The position numbers and the translations under genes were made by a program. Of a DNA stretch of 64,000 bases, positions 27,567 through 36,331 are shown piece after piece. The notes beneath the pieces were generated by a model. That model saw only the letters and a program-made list of their open reading frames with translations, was not told the DNA's origin and made no database searches. Each line of letters opens with the position of its first letter. Within the stretch, counting starts at the first letter, position 1. The stretch is taken from NCBI RefSeq assembly GCF_007752135.1, contig NZ_CP036298.1, positions 868,001 to 932,000 of the forward strand, in the 5' to 3' direction. This DNA is from Aureliella helgolandensis (GTDB lineage: Bacteria; Planctomycetota; Planctomycetia; Pirellulales; Pirellulaceae).

Positions 27567-28031
27567 ATGAATTTTACACGCATTGATCAAGTCACCGCGA
27601 CGGTTCTGGTCATCGAATCGGATCCTTTGATGCTAACGGCCATGGGGTCGGTCATGAATATGCAGGGATATCGAGCGGTGTTGGCTAGAACCGAAGATGT
27701 TGCCAATGTCGCCATTGCCGACCAGACCTTGGACGTCATTGTCCTGTCGATCAACGAGCTCGAATCGGGCTGTCATTTCGCCCATCGCTTGCGAAGTCAT
27801 GCAACATCGAGCGACACGCCCATTATCTTTCTCGTGCCCGAATTGAAGGCGGAATGGACCGAGAAGCTCTCGGCGCAGGGTGGGGTCTACAGTCTGCTCA
27901 AGCCGATTGATCCCCATGGTCTATTGGAACTGGTGGACCGGGTCTTGTGGATGCCCCATTTGGCGCGAAGTCGTGGTACCGCCCCTGAAAACCACCTGAA
28001 CATGCAGGCAGATTGGATTCGTCTGAACTAG
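27567..28031 (+). CDS. Degenerate receiver (pseudo-response-regulator) domain protein
   Basis: 154 residues with the fold of a CheY-like receiver: TVLVIESDP at 12-20, LDVIVLSINELESG at 55-68, IIFLVPE and LLKPID. The acidic pocket keeps Glu17 and Asp19, and Lys112 of the KP motif is present. The phosphoacceptor Asp, however, is replaced by Ser61 and the switch Thr/Ser by Val90. It therefore probably cannot be phosphorylated in the normal way and may work by constitutive protein contact. No output domain is attached and no histidine kinase is nearby. It is transcribed in the same direction as the serine acetyltransferase gene, 130 bp downstream. Confidence 0.75.
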   Translation: MNFTRIDQVTATVLVIESDPLMLTAMGSVMNMQGYRAVLARTEDVANVAIADQTLDVIVLSINELESGCHFAHRLRSHATSSDTPIIFLVPELKAEWTEKLSAQGGVYSLLKPIDPHGLLELVDRVLWMPHLARSRGTAPENHLNMQADWIRLN

Positions 28032-28252
28032 GGTTCTCGGAGTGGCGTCCCTCTTCTGCCGCCACTGGCGCGGGGTTTCCATTAATTTGTCGTAAGCTAC
28101 GGCAGTTTTGGGGGGCAATCTTTGGGCAAATAAAGCATAATTGAGGGGTTCGTTTGCTGGATGTGCAGCGGTTTGAATGGCAGCCTGTCTACCATGCCCC
28201 AGCATCCGGGCCTTCCCCCTCTCCCGCCCTACGTCCGAAGAAGCCCTCCCTC

Positions 28253-29536
28253 ATGTTGCTACGCCCTTATTGGTTGGTGTTTTCCGTCCTCCTTGCTTGG
28301 GGGGGGCTAGTCTGTTCACCCAACGAGTTGAAAGCCCAGGCCGACTTCCCGCTCGTCGAAGTTGCAGCCGTAATCGAGACCCCCGTGGATACTGCTTACC
28401 GAGTGATCGGGACGGTGAACCCACTGCGCACCTCGATGGTTGGTAGTGCGGTGGCGGGCCGCGTGCTGGAGGTCTACGTCAATCAAGGCGATGCTGTCGA
28501 AGCCGGCCAGCCCTTGGCGCAGCTCCGGACGGATACGTTGGAACTTGAGTTGGCCGCCGCCGAGGCCGAGCTCGAACTCTACCGCCAGCAGTTGGCCGAA
28601 ATGGTCAATGGTTCTCGCGTTGAGGACATTGCCGAAGCGAAAGCACGCTCTCTGGGGGCTAAAGCAGCCATGGAAAATGCTGCCAGACAACTGCAGCGGC
28701 TCGAGGAGTTGATGTCGTCCGGCGCAGCCATTGATGCCGACATCGAAGATGCACGTGAACGTTCCATCTTCACGCAGTACACGCATGCGGCCGCTGAAGC
28801 GACATTGGCACGCGTTGAAAAGGGGCCTCGCAGCGAACAGATTGCGCAAGCTGCAGCGCGAGTGGAGTTGCAACAACAGAATGTGCTGGTGATTAAGGAC
28901 CGAATTGTCAAACACACCATGATCGCTCCCTTCGATGGCTTTATCTCTGCCAAGTTTACGGAGATTGGAGCTTGGATCGAGAGTGGAGGGCAAGTTGCGG
29001 AAGTGATCGAATTGAAAGAGGTTGAGATCCAAGCGCCCACCACTGCCGAAAACGCAACCAAGCTGAAGCGGGGAGATACGGTGCGGGTCGAATTCCCTGA
29101 GCTACCTCACAAGCTGCTTACCGGTGTGGTGCATCGGATTGTTCCCGTAGCCGACTCGCGAGCCCGCACGTTTCCCGTACTCATTCGCCTACAGAATGAA
29201 ATCATTGACGATAGCCCGCTGCTGTTGTCGGGCATGATGGCGCGCATCGACCTACCTACCGGCAAACCTCAAGTCTTGCCACTCGTGCCGAAGGATGCGC
29301 TGGTGCTCAACCAGCTCGATCGGTCCGTGTTTGTCGTGGAAATGGAGCGTAGTGGCGAGACGGGGACGGTTCGCAAGGTTCCCGTGGAACTGGGAATTGC
29401 CATGGAGGGATTGATTCAAGTCACTGGTGACCTCTCCGCAGGCGATTTAGTGGTGGTGTTGGGGAATGAACGCTTGATTCCCAACAGCCAAGTTCGTGTG
29501 ACCAACAAGGTGATTTCGCAAACCGCGAAGAACTAA
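28253..29536 (+). CDS. RND efflux periplasmic adaptor (membrane fusion protein), pump 1
   Basis: 427 residues from the ATG at 28253, where a signal peptide begins (LLRPYWLVFSVLLAWGGLVC, ending near KAQA); a TTG at 28154 would only add a polar leader. A biotinyl-lipoyl-like half (GSAVAGRVLEVYVNQGDAVEAGQPLAQL) is followed by a long coiled-coil hairpin rich in Ala and Glu. The second lipoyl half (RIVKHTMIAPFDGFISAKFTEIGAWIESGGQVAEV) and a beta-barrel come next. This is the HlyD/AcrA-type adaptor. It links the inner-membrane RND pump, encoded 70 bp downstream, to an outer-membrane channel. No channel gene adjoins this pair. Confidence 0.9.
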   Translation: MLLRPYWLVFSVLLAWGGLVCSPNELKAQADFPLVEVAAVIETPVDTAYRVIGTVNPLRTSMVGSAVAGRVLEVYVNQGDAVEAGQPLAQLRTDTLELELAAAEAELELYRQQLAEMVNGSRVEDIAEAKARSLGAKAAMENAARQLQRLEELMSSGAAIDADIEDARERSIFTQYTHAAAEATLARVEKGPRSEQIAQAAARVELQQQNVLVIKDRIVKHTMIAPFDGFISAKFTEIGAWIESGGQVAEVIELKEVEIQAPTTAENATKLKRGDTVRVEFPELPHKLLTGVVHRIVPVADSRARTFPVLIRLQNEIIDDSPLLLSGMMARIDLPTGKPQVLPLVPKDALVLNQLDRSVFVVEMERSGETGTVRKVPVELGIAMEGLIQVTGDLSAGDLVVVLGNERLIPNSQVRVTNKVISQTAKN

Positions 29537-29606
29537 GCTCCAGTGGCTGTGAAGCACACTTCCTCACTAAATTCCATACGCCCAATTCCAATTCAAGTCT
29601 ATTCAC

Positions 29607-32600
29607 ATGTCACTGTTCGTTTGGTTCATTCAGAACCCGGTCAAAGTCTCGGTCGGCGTATTGCTCGTCTCTTTGTTTGGGGCAATCTCTCTAATCACAA
29701 TGCCCAAGCAGCTCATTCCCGAGGTGCAAAATCCAATTCTTTCGGTCCGCACCACTTGGCCCGGTGCCAGTCCGCAAGAAATTGAGCGGGAGATCGTGCA
29801 AGAGCAGGAGGAGCAGCTGGCCGCCGTTGAAGGCTTGGTCAAGATGTCTTCCACCTGCAGCTCTGGATCCTCCAGCATTACGCTGGAATTCGCTGTCGGG
29901 ACCAACATCGAAGATGCCATGATGCGTGTGAACACACGCCTGCAGCAAGTTCGCGAGTACCCTGTCAATGCTCAAGAACCTGTGATCGAAGCCTCGAGCG
30001 TGGCGGACAGCCCCATCGCTCGCTTTGCGCTGACTGCTAGACCACCCAGTATCGCGGCAATCGAAGCCTTTCAATTAGAGCATCCGGAATTGGCCGAAGC
30101 GCTTGAGCCAGCCCGTCGAGCGGTCAACACCGGATTGCGCGTGTTTCGATTGCAAGAAATCTACAATGAATTGCAGGAGCAGCATCCTGAGTTGGTGGAA
30201 TTGCTCCCCCCCGAAGCCGATTTGCAGGCGATTCGAAAACTTGCAGAAGACCTCATCGAGCCCCAGTTTGAGCGAGTGCCCGGGGTTGCCGAGGCCGAGA
30301 CCTACGGAGGCCAAGATGAAGAGTTGCAAGTCATCATCGATCCCGAGCGACTGGCCTCGCGGCAGCTCACCATTGAAGATGTCCGAGTCGCGTTGATGGG
30401 GCATAATCGGGACACGTCGGCGGGCGAGCTCTGGGAGGGCAAGCGACGTTGGGTGATTCGTACGCTTGGCCAATTTCGCAGCCCAGAGCACGTGAAATCC
30501 CAAGTTCTGCGGTCCGAGGGAGGAACCCCTATCTATGTTCGTGATGTGGCTGACGTGGTGGTTTCTTATAAGAAGGCCGATAGCCTCTCACGGCGCTATG
30601 GACTCACCAGTAATGGTCTGAGTGTGCGACGTTCCTCCGATGCCAACGTGCTAGAGGTCATGAAAGGGGTGCAAAAGGTAACCGCTGATTTGAATGCTGG
30701 CTTGCTCGATCGCCTGGGCCTCGAACTCTTTCAGTACTACGACGAAACAGAGTACATCAAATCAGCGATCAGTCTCGTGCAGCAGAATATCTTTGTGGGG
30801 GGAGCGTTGACCATCATCGTGCTGATGCTCTTCTTGCACTTAGGCCGCAAGACACTCTTGGCTATCCCTGTCTTGGCTGCCAGCGCTTTGGCATCGGTGT
30901 ATATCTCTCCTTGGTTCTTCCTGGTAACCGTCGGGTTGACCCTGGTTTGCGGGCTATGGTTCGGTCGCGGTGCCCTGGTGGTAGGACTCGCGATTCCCGT
31001 CAGTATTATTGGGACGTTCTTGCTCTTGGGGCTTATGGGGCGATCCCTGAACGTGATCAGTTTGGCTGGGCTGGCGTTTGCGGTAGGAATGCTCGTCGAC
31101 AATGCCGTGGTTGTACTCGAAAATATCTACCGCCGCCGCGAGATGGGCGAGTCTGCCGCTCAAGCTGCCTCGGGAGGCACTGCGGAGGTCGCGGGGGCCG
31201 TGGTCGCTTCGACGCTTACCACCATCGCCGTGTTCGTCCCGGTTCTGTTCGTCCAGGAAACCTCCGGACAGCTCTTCCGAGATATCGCGTTGGCGATCAG
31301 CTGCGCCGTGGGGCTGTCACTCGTCGTCTCCTTCACGATGATTCCTGCAGCTGCGGCGAGGTTGTTTCATGGTAGCCAAACAGTCAACCGTAGATCCTCA
31401 GGGGAAACCGCCTCTAGCGAGCTAGACGCGGCGCCAGACGGCGCACCCAGGTCCAGCGGTCGGTTGGTTGGGTTGATCACAGCTGGCGGCAATCGCTTTG
31501 CCGGTTTTATCGCAGGAATGAATCGGTGGGTGATTGAACGCAGGAGTCGCTCAATCGCGCTGGTTGTCAGCATGATTCTATTTTCCCTGTCAGTCAGCTA
31601 TCTGCTGTGGCCCAAAGTCGAATATCTGCCATCGGGGAATCGCAACTTTGTGTTCTGCAGCCTGTCGCCACCTCCGGGCTACAATATCGAGCAATTGATG
31701 GTCATGGGCGAGCGGTTAGAGAAGGACTTGCAACCCTACTGGGACGTGGATCCGGGAAGTCCCGAAGCGGCCCTGCTGCCCTACCCTACCATCGACTATT
31801 ATTTTTACGCGGTCCGCGGCACTTCGGTCTTCATGGGATTCCGCACCACGGATGAAAGTCGGATTCGGGAGCTGATTCCTCTGGTCCGAGAAGCTGCTTC
31901 GAAGTTTAAAGGCACGCGCGCCCTGGTGAAGCAGTCCAGTTTGTTCGAGCGAGGACTGACCGGTGGGCGAACGATCGACATTGAAATCACCGGTGGCGAT
32001 CTCAATAAGTTGATTGCCGTGGGCACGCGGGTGATGGACGATGTGCAACGGCTGATCCCTTCAGCGCAAGCCTCTCCACAACCTAGTTTGGATATCGCCA
32101 GTCCCGAAGTGCATGTCTATCCCAAGCGAATCGAAGCGGCCGAGATGGGAGTCAACGCAGCCGAGTTGGGATATGCCGTCGACGCGTTTATCGACGGTGC
32201 CTATGCGGGAGACTACTACGTCGATGGAGATAAAATCGACCTCACGATCAAGGGGGGCGATACCTTCGCCCAACGCACGCAAGATATTAATTGGCTGCCG
32301 ATCTCAACCTCCTCTGGTCAGATTGTACCGCTAGAGGCAGTGGCCGATGTGCAAATCAACAGCGGTCCTGAGTCCATCATGCGTCGTGAGCGTCTGAGAG
32401 CCATCACGATTTCAGTCACTCCGCCGCTGACTATGCCGCTGGAGGAAGCGATGCAATTAATTGATCAACAGATTGTCGATGTATTGCACGAAGAGGGAGT
32501 CATCGATGGAGATACCATGGTGAGTCTGTCTGGGACGGCTGATAAGTTGCGCGAAGCCTGGGACGCCCTCAGCTGGAACCTGGCTCTAGCGTTGGCAATC

Positions 32601-33098
32601 ACCTATCTGTTGATGGCCGCACTGTTCGAATCGTGGCTTTATCCCTTTGTGATTATCCTGACCGTGCCACTGGGAGCTGTGGGGGGCGTGCTGGGGTTGT
32701 TTGTATTGAACTTCTTTATTTTCCAGTCGCTCGACGTGTTGACCATGCTGGGCTTCGTCATTCTGGTCGGGACGGTGGTGAATAATGCAATTCTAATCGT
32801 GCACCAATCGCTGCATTACATGCGCGACGGAATGGCCCCGCGGCAAGCCGTACCCGAGAGTGTGCGAACGCGCATTCGCCCCATTTTCATTACCACCACA
32901 ACAACCGTACTGGGCCTCCTGCCACTGGTCGTATTTCCAGGTGCGGGGAGTGAACTTTATCGAGGTTTGGGGGCGGTCGTGCTCGGTGGCCTAATCCTCT
33001 CGACAGCCTTCACGCTCTTCCTAGTGCCGGCGGTGTTCGTGTTGACCATGGATGCCAAGCAGTTCGTCATGGGGTTGTTTCAGAGGGTGGCCCGCTAG
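29607..33098 (+). CDS. RND-family efflux transporter (AcrB/HAE1 superfamily), pump 1, enlarged
   Basis: 1163 residues, against about 1050 for AcrB. TM1 is VKVSVGVLLVSLFGAISLITMPKQLIPE, followed by the porter domain with EAETYGGQDEELQVIID. The TM4 signature is AGLAFAVGMLVDNAVVVLEN, and C-terminal helices end with FLVPAVFVLTMD. The transporter exports small molecules using the proton gradient, probably with the adaptor upstream. Two expansions stand out. A helical insert of about 60-70 residues lies in the first porter region (about 150-220), with a repeated HPEL motif. A hydrophobic insert of about 40 residues lies around 417-457, just before IPVSIIGTF. The stop shares four bases with the convergent methyltransferase stop. 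Confidence 0.92.
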   Translation: MSLFVWFIQNPVKVSVGVLLVSLFGAISLITMPKQLIPEVQNPILSVRTTWPGASPQEIEREIVQEQEEQLAAVEGLVKMSSTCSSGSSSITLEFAVGTNIEDAMMRVNTRLQQVREYPVNAQEPVIEASSVADSPIARFALTARPPSIAAIEAFQLEHPELAEALEPARRAVNTGLRVFRLQEIYNELQEQHPELVELLPPEADLQAIRKLAEDLIEPQFERVPGVAEAETYGGQDEELQVIIDPERLASRQLTIEDVRVALMGHNRDTSAGELWEGKRRWVIRTLGQFRSPEHVKSQVLRSEGGTPIYVRDVADVVVSYKKADSLSRRYGLTSNGLSVRRSSDANVLEVMKGVQKVTADLNAGLLDRLGLELFQYYDETEYIKSAISLVQQNIFVGGALTIIVLMLFLHLGRKTLLAIPVLAASALASVYISPWFFLVTVGLTLVCGLWFGRGALVVGLAIPVSIIGTFLLLGLMGRSLNVISLAGLAFAVGMLVDNAVVVLENIYRRREMGESAAQAASGGTAEVAGAVVASTLTTIAVFVPVLFVQETSGQLFRDIALAISCAVGLSLVVSFTMIPAAAARLFHGSQTVNRRSSGETASSELDAAPDGAPRSSGRLVGLITAGGNRFAGFIAGMNRWVIERRSRSIALVVSMILFSLSVSYLLWPKVEYLPSGNRNFVFCSLSPPPGYNIEQLMVMGERLEKDLQPYWDVDPGSPEAALLPYPTIDYYFYAVRGTSVFMGFRTTDESRIRELIPLVREAASKFKGTRALVKQSSLFERGLTGGRTIDIEITGGDLNKLIAVGTRVMDDVQRLIPSAQASPQPSLDIASPEVHVYPKRIEAAEMGVNAAELGYAVDAFIDGAYAGDYYVDGDKIDLTIKGGDTFAQRTQDINWLPISTSSGQIVPLEAVADVQINSGPESIMRRERLRAITISVTPPLTMPLEEAMQLIDQQIVDVLHEEGVIDGDTMVSLSGTADKLREAWDALSWNLALALAITYLLMAALFESWLYPFVIILTVPLGAVGGVLGLFVLNFFIFQSLDVLTMLGFVILVGTVVNNAILIVHQSLHYMRDGMAPRQAVPESVRTRIRPIFITTTTTVLGLLPLVVFPGAGSELYRGLGAVVLGGLILSTAFTLFLVPAVFVLTMDAKQFVMGLFQRVAR

Positions 33099-33820
33099 AG
33101 AGGCAAACCGCACTCGAAGACTCGCACCGGAATGCGTCCATCCTGCATGTCCAGGTCATGTTCCTGGGTTTCCCAGCCAGCCTGGCGAATCCACTTGGCA
33201 AAGGAATCGCCCGTGTGCCGGTGCGGTTCACTGAGGTAGACGCGTCCCTGAGGAGCTAGATGCTGTCGCAAGCACTCATCGAGCACTTCAAAGAGGCTGG
33301 TGTCGTAGACTAGGTCGGAGCCGATGATGATCGGAAACCGGGGCTCTGGCAGCTGCTGCACGCCCCACTTGAGCCGCTCAAAGCGGACGTGGGAGGCAAC
33401 CGATTGCGCATTGAGCTCGGCCACTTGAAGCGCCAGCAAGACCGCATCGGTCATCGTCACCGAGGCGCCGCGGAGGGCGGCGCCAACACCGGCCTGGCCC
33501 GACCCGCAACCGAGTTCGAGCACGCGGGTTCCCGACAGATCTAAGCGGGCTAAGAATTGGTCCAACCCCAGCGCGGCTCGCCAAGTCGCGGCCCAAAAGG
33601 GATCGAGTTCCTCGGCCGGCAAGGGCTTGCCCGCCTCATCCACAGAGCCCGCCACCGCCGTTTCGAGCAACGTGTCGGGGTTCGCAACGCGATACCAAGT
33701 CAGCTCGCGGGCTCCCAATTGGATGGGAGTCGGTTCGAGCTGAACGGTCTGTTCAATGAGAGCTTTCAGCTCTTGCCACTGTGGCTGAGATGCGTTAGTC
33801 ACGTCGCTTGAGGATGTCAT
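33095..33820 (-). CDS. Class I SAM-dependent methyltransferase (Methyltransf_16-like)
   Basis: 241 residues from the ATG at 33820; the frame can be extended to 33931 but would then overlap the upstream gene by 137 bp. The SAM-binding motif I is VLELGCGSGQAGVG. Acidic motif II VTMTDAV, IIIGSDLVYD and a final beta strand follow. The layout resembles the small METTL21/Methyltransf_16 group that methylates lysines on proteins, but the substrate cannot be told. It overlaps the end of the TIM-barrel gene by 26 bp and is probably translationally coupled to it. Its stop shares CTAG with the RND pump stop from the other strand. Confidence 0.82.
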   Translation of the reverse strand: MTSSSDVTNASQPQWQELKALIEQTVQLEPTPIQLGARELTWYRVANPDTLLETAVAGSVDEAGKPLPAEELDPFWAATWRAALGLDQFLARLDLSGTRVLELGCGSGQAGVGAALRGASVTMTDAVLLALQVAELNAQSVASHVRFERLKWGVQQLPEPRFPIIIGSDLVYDTSLFEVLDECLRQHLAPQGRVYLSEPHRHTGDSFAKWIRQAGWETQEHDLDMQDGRIPVRVFECGLPL

Positions 33821-34805
33821 CGAAGTCGGTGAGGTGATAGGGGATGCCGGTGTAGTCGAGCAGACGGCAGAGTCCACGCAGGGCGACGCCAAATCCGTCG
33901 GGTCCGCTAAATCCACCAAATTGACCACCACCCTTAACGTGCGGTTCGAGATCGAAAATCACTCCTGGTGCCCCAAGTTTTTTCATTCTCTTTTCGATCT
34001 TGGGGAGCTCGTTGACGAGATCGCGCAGGATGGCCTCGTGACCGGTGTCGCCCAGGTCGGCGGGTACAAAGTTCTTGAGCGAGGTTTCATCGACATGCTG
34101 CATGCGCTGGGTGGCAGAGCTGTGGCGATAGTCCTTGATGTGCAACCAGCCCAAGCCTGGCTTCATGGCTAAGTATTCTGCGAACACCTCATCGGGAGTC
34201 ATGCCTTGGCAAACCAAATTGGCACCATCGAAGATAAGCACCAGGGAGGAGTTTTTTACTTGACGGTGAATTTTGGCCAAGAGCTTGCCGGTCTGGCCCA
34301 CCAGATTGGCTTCGACCTCGAGCCCAAACACGAGGCCCTCCGCTGCGCACACCTCGGCGATGGCCCCCAGCTGGTCTGAGACTTGATTGAGATGGTCGGC
34401 TGGGTCTGTCCCCATCGGATGGTAGAAGGAGAATCCTCGCAGGAGCTTGGTGCCGAGCGTATTGGCCACGTCACACGCGTGCTTGACCTCTTTGGCCAAG
34501 TAATTCTTAAACGGAATGAACTTGTTCGAAGTCCCGTCATCCACATCCAAGAGCTTGACTTTGCCAATGGGCGAACCCAATGTGGCTACACTCAAACCGT
34601 AATTGGCCTGCAGCTTTACCACCGTCTTGAGTTCGGCTTTGGTGAGTGCCATGGCATTCTTGATGCCTCCGCCCACGTCGATAAAGCGAATGGAGTAGTG
34701 TTGGAGCCCCGCGGCCGCCATCGCAGCAAACTGTTGCTCGGCTTGCTTATTTTCTGCCGACTCATCGGCGAAACCGCTAAGGATAATTGGATTGAGCATC
34801 GACAT
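33795..34805 (-). CDS. Sugar phosphate isomerase/epimerase (xylose-isomerase-like TIM barrel)
   Basis: 336 residues starting with ATG at 34805, in the AP_endonuc_2/xylose-isomerase-like family (PF01261). Barrel features include SGFADESAENKQAEQQF, HYSIRFIDVGGG, LRGFSFYHPMG and GLVFGLEVEANLVG. The metal-site segments SSLVLIFDGAN, LGWLHIKDYRH and VIFDLEPHVKGGG follow. It has no signal peptide, so it is probably cytoplasmic. Likely reaction: keto-aldose isomerisation or epimerisation of a sugar or inositol-type compound, with divalent metal. It precedes and overlaps the methyltransferase gene. Confidence 0.88.
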   Translation of the reverse strand: MSMLNPIILSGFADESAENKQAEQQFAAMAAAGLQHYSIRFIDVGGGIKNAMALTKAELKTVVKLQANYGLSVATLGSPIGKVKLLDVDDGTSNKFIPFKNYLAKEVKHACDVANTLGTKLLRGFSFYHPMGTDPADHLNQVSDQLGAIAEVCAAEGLVFGLEVEANLVGQTGKLLAKIHRQVKNSSLVLIFDGANLVCQGMTPDEVFAEYLAMKPGLGWLHIKDYRHSSATQRMQHVDETSLKNFVPADLGDTGHEAILRDLVNELPKIEKRMKKLGAPGVIFDLEPHVKGGGQFGGFSGPDGFGVALRGLCRLLDYTGIPYHLTDFDDILKRRD

Positions 34806-35123
34806 CTTCTTCGTTCAAGGTGGGTTGGAATGGGGCAAACCAACAAATTACTGCGAATGGGTTCGATTGGGAACCTATTGAATTCCCCCAAGGTTAACCC
34901 TTCCACGCCTCAGTGGCAACGGACGCTTGGCGAGCACAAGACAGCCACTCTGCCTCCGTCCCAGCGGGACAACTGGCTGTCGTCCGCAGCGCGATCAGGT
35001 TTAGCACGGTTGACGCTTCTGCGAACATTGGGGGGCGATGGCTTTGCGGCAATCGCCAAAGGGCTCGCAAATCGGCAAGCGGCTGGCGAACGTGTGGGCT
35101 GGAGTTGCCCCCAAACGCTGGGC
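34806..35123. other. Intergenic region without recognised gene
   Basis: 318 bp between two minus-strand genes. I see no RNA gene or terminator. A long plus-strand frame runs through here and over both neighbours, but it is antisense to real genes and is rejected. Confidence 0.45.
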
Positions 35124-35483
35124 TTAGCTGTTTTCTTCGTAATCGATGGTGATTACCGAAGAGATTCCGCCACGTGGGCCCCAGTGACTCTCAAGCGTCA
35201 ATCGTCGAGGCTTGAGCATTTCCACAAAGTCATCGAGAATGCGATTGGTAACATTCTCGTAGAAAATACCTTCATTGCGGAACTTTTGCAGGTAGAGTTT
35301 GAGGCTCTTCAGTTCAACACATTTCGCTCCGGGGACATACCGAAAGATCAGCGTGCCAAAATCGGGCTGGCCTGTCATGGGGCAAATGGAGGTGAATTCA
35401 GGACAAGTTATTTCGATTTCGTACTCGCGATCTGGGAAACTATTGTCAAAAACTTCCAGTTGATCTTGAAAGGGGGTAGCCAC
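35124..35483 (-). CDS. queF: NADPH-dependent 7-cyano-7-deazaguanine (preQ0) reductase
   Basis: 119 residues of the short (YkvM-type) QueF. TSICPMTGQPDFG at 31-43 holds the catalytic Cys34 and, seven residues on, Asp41. ELKSLKLYL and FRNEGIFYE follow, the substrate and NADPH contacts known from the family. HWGPRGGISSV closes the fold. The enzyme reduces the nitrile preQ0 to preQ1 in queuosine synthesis in the cytoplasm. The start is a GTG at 35483, the only reasonable one, since it gives the N-terminus seen in short QueF proteins. It is divergent from queE, 59 bp away. Confidence 0.95.
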   Translation of the reverse strand: MATPFQDQLEVFDNSFPDREYEIEITCPEFTSICPMTGQPDFGTLIFRYVPGAKCVELKSLKLYLQKFRNEGIFYENVTNRILDDFVEMLKPRRLTLESHWGPRGGISSVITIDYEENS

Positions 35484-35542
35484 AGGAGAGAATTCCTCAG
35501 TTCAGTAACAGTACAAGCCTCAACAAACAATAGCTTGGAAGT

Positions 35543-36262
35543 ATGAAATCAAACGCTGCAAATCGAAAGGGGGCTAAACTGCGGATCAGCGAGATCTACG
35601 CCAGCATTCAGGGCGAAGGAGTGCTGACCGGTACGCCGAGCATCTTTGTGCGGACCAGTGGCTGCAATTTGCGGTGCTGGTTTTGCGATACGCGGTTTGC
35701 CTCTTGGGAACCAGAAGGGGAGTTCCTAGAGCTAGAGCAGGTCGTTGAGCAGACTCTGGCGCTGGGGCACTCGCATATCGTCTTGACCGGCGGAGAGCCG
35801 ATGATTTATAGCAATTTGCCAACTCTATGCGGCGAGTTCCGAGAGGCCGGCCGGCATATCACGATCGAGACGGCGGGGACCATTTTCCACGAAGTGGCTT
35901 GCGATTTGATGTCGATCAGCCCCAAATTGAGCAGTTCCGCGCCCGTGGGGTCGCCCGGTGGTTGGTTCGCGACTCACAATGCTCGACGCGAACGATTGGA
36001 GGTCGTGCGGCAATTGATGACCGCCCATCCCTACCAGCTGAAGTTTGTCGTCGATACACCTGCCGACGCTGATGAAGTGCTGACCTACCTCGATCGTCTG
36101 GGAGATTTTGAAGGTCAGCGCGTGTTGTTGATGCCACAAGGGACGGAGAAAGTCGAACTCGATCGACAAGCCGCCTGGTTAATCCCCTGGTGCGAGCAGC
36201 ATGATTTGCGTTTCTGTCCCCGGGCCCATATCCACTGGTTCGGCAATCGCCGAGGCACGTAA
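35543..36262 (+). CDS. queE: 7-carboxy-7-deazaguanine synthase
   Basis: 239 residues. The radical-SAM cluster motif is CNLRCWFC (Cys 41, 45, 48), preceded by SEIYASIQGEGVLTGTPSIF, the diagnostic QueE opening. The SAM-binding GGEP motif TGGEPM follows. The long segment after the barrel (ISPKLSSSAPVGSPGG) is also typical. It converts carboxytetrahydropterin to 7-carboxy-7-deazaguanine, the ring-contraction step of queuosine synthesis, using an Fe-S cluster and SAM. The ATG at 35543 has GGAAG close upstream. It faces queF across a 59-bp gap that must hold both promoters. queC and queD are not in the window. Confidence 0.96.
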   Translation: MKSNAANRKGAKLRISEIYASIQGEGVLTGTPSIFVRTSGCNLRCWFCDTRFASWEPEGEFLELEQVVEQTLALGHSHIVLTGGEPMIYSNLPTLCGEFREAGRHITIETAGTIFHEVACDLMSISPKLSSSAPVGSPGGWFATHNARRERLEVVRQLMTAHPYQLKFVVDTPADADEVLTYLDRLGDFEGQRVLLMPQGTEKVELDRQAAWLIPWCEQHDLRFCPRAHIHWFGNRRGT

Positions 36263-36331
36263 TTGTCGCATGCCCCATTGTCGAACGAAGCGCCCGCCTA
36301 GCTGCCGGTTAAAGCTCAGCAGCCTGGAAGC

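Noticed and set aside
33821-33931. Longer start for the methyltransferase
   Set aside because: It would overlap the upstream coding region by 137 bp and adds only low-complexity residues.
35484-35542. preQ1 riboswitch before queE or queF
   Set aside because: The region is too short and I cannot find the conserved preQ1 core pattern.
34383-35546. 387-codon plus-strand open frame
   Set aside because: It runs antisense to both the TIM-barrel isomerase and queF, whose proteins are clearly recognisable, and its product has no family features.
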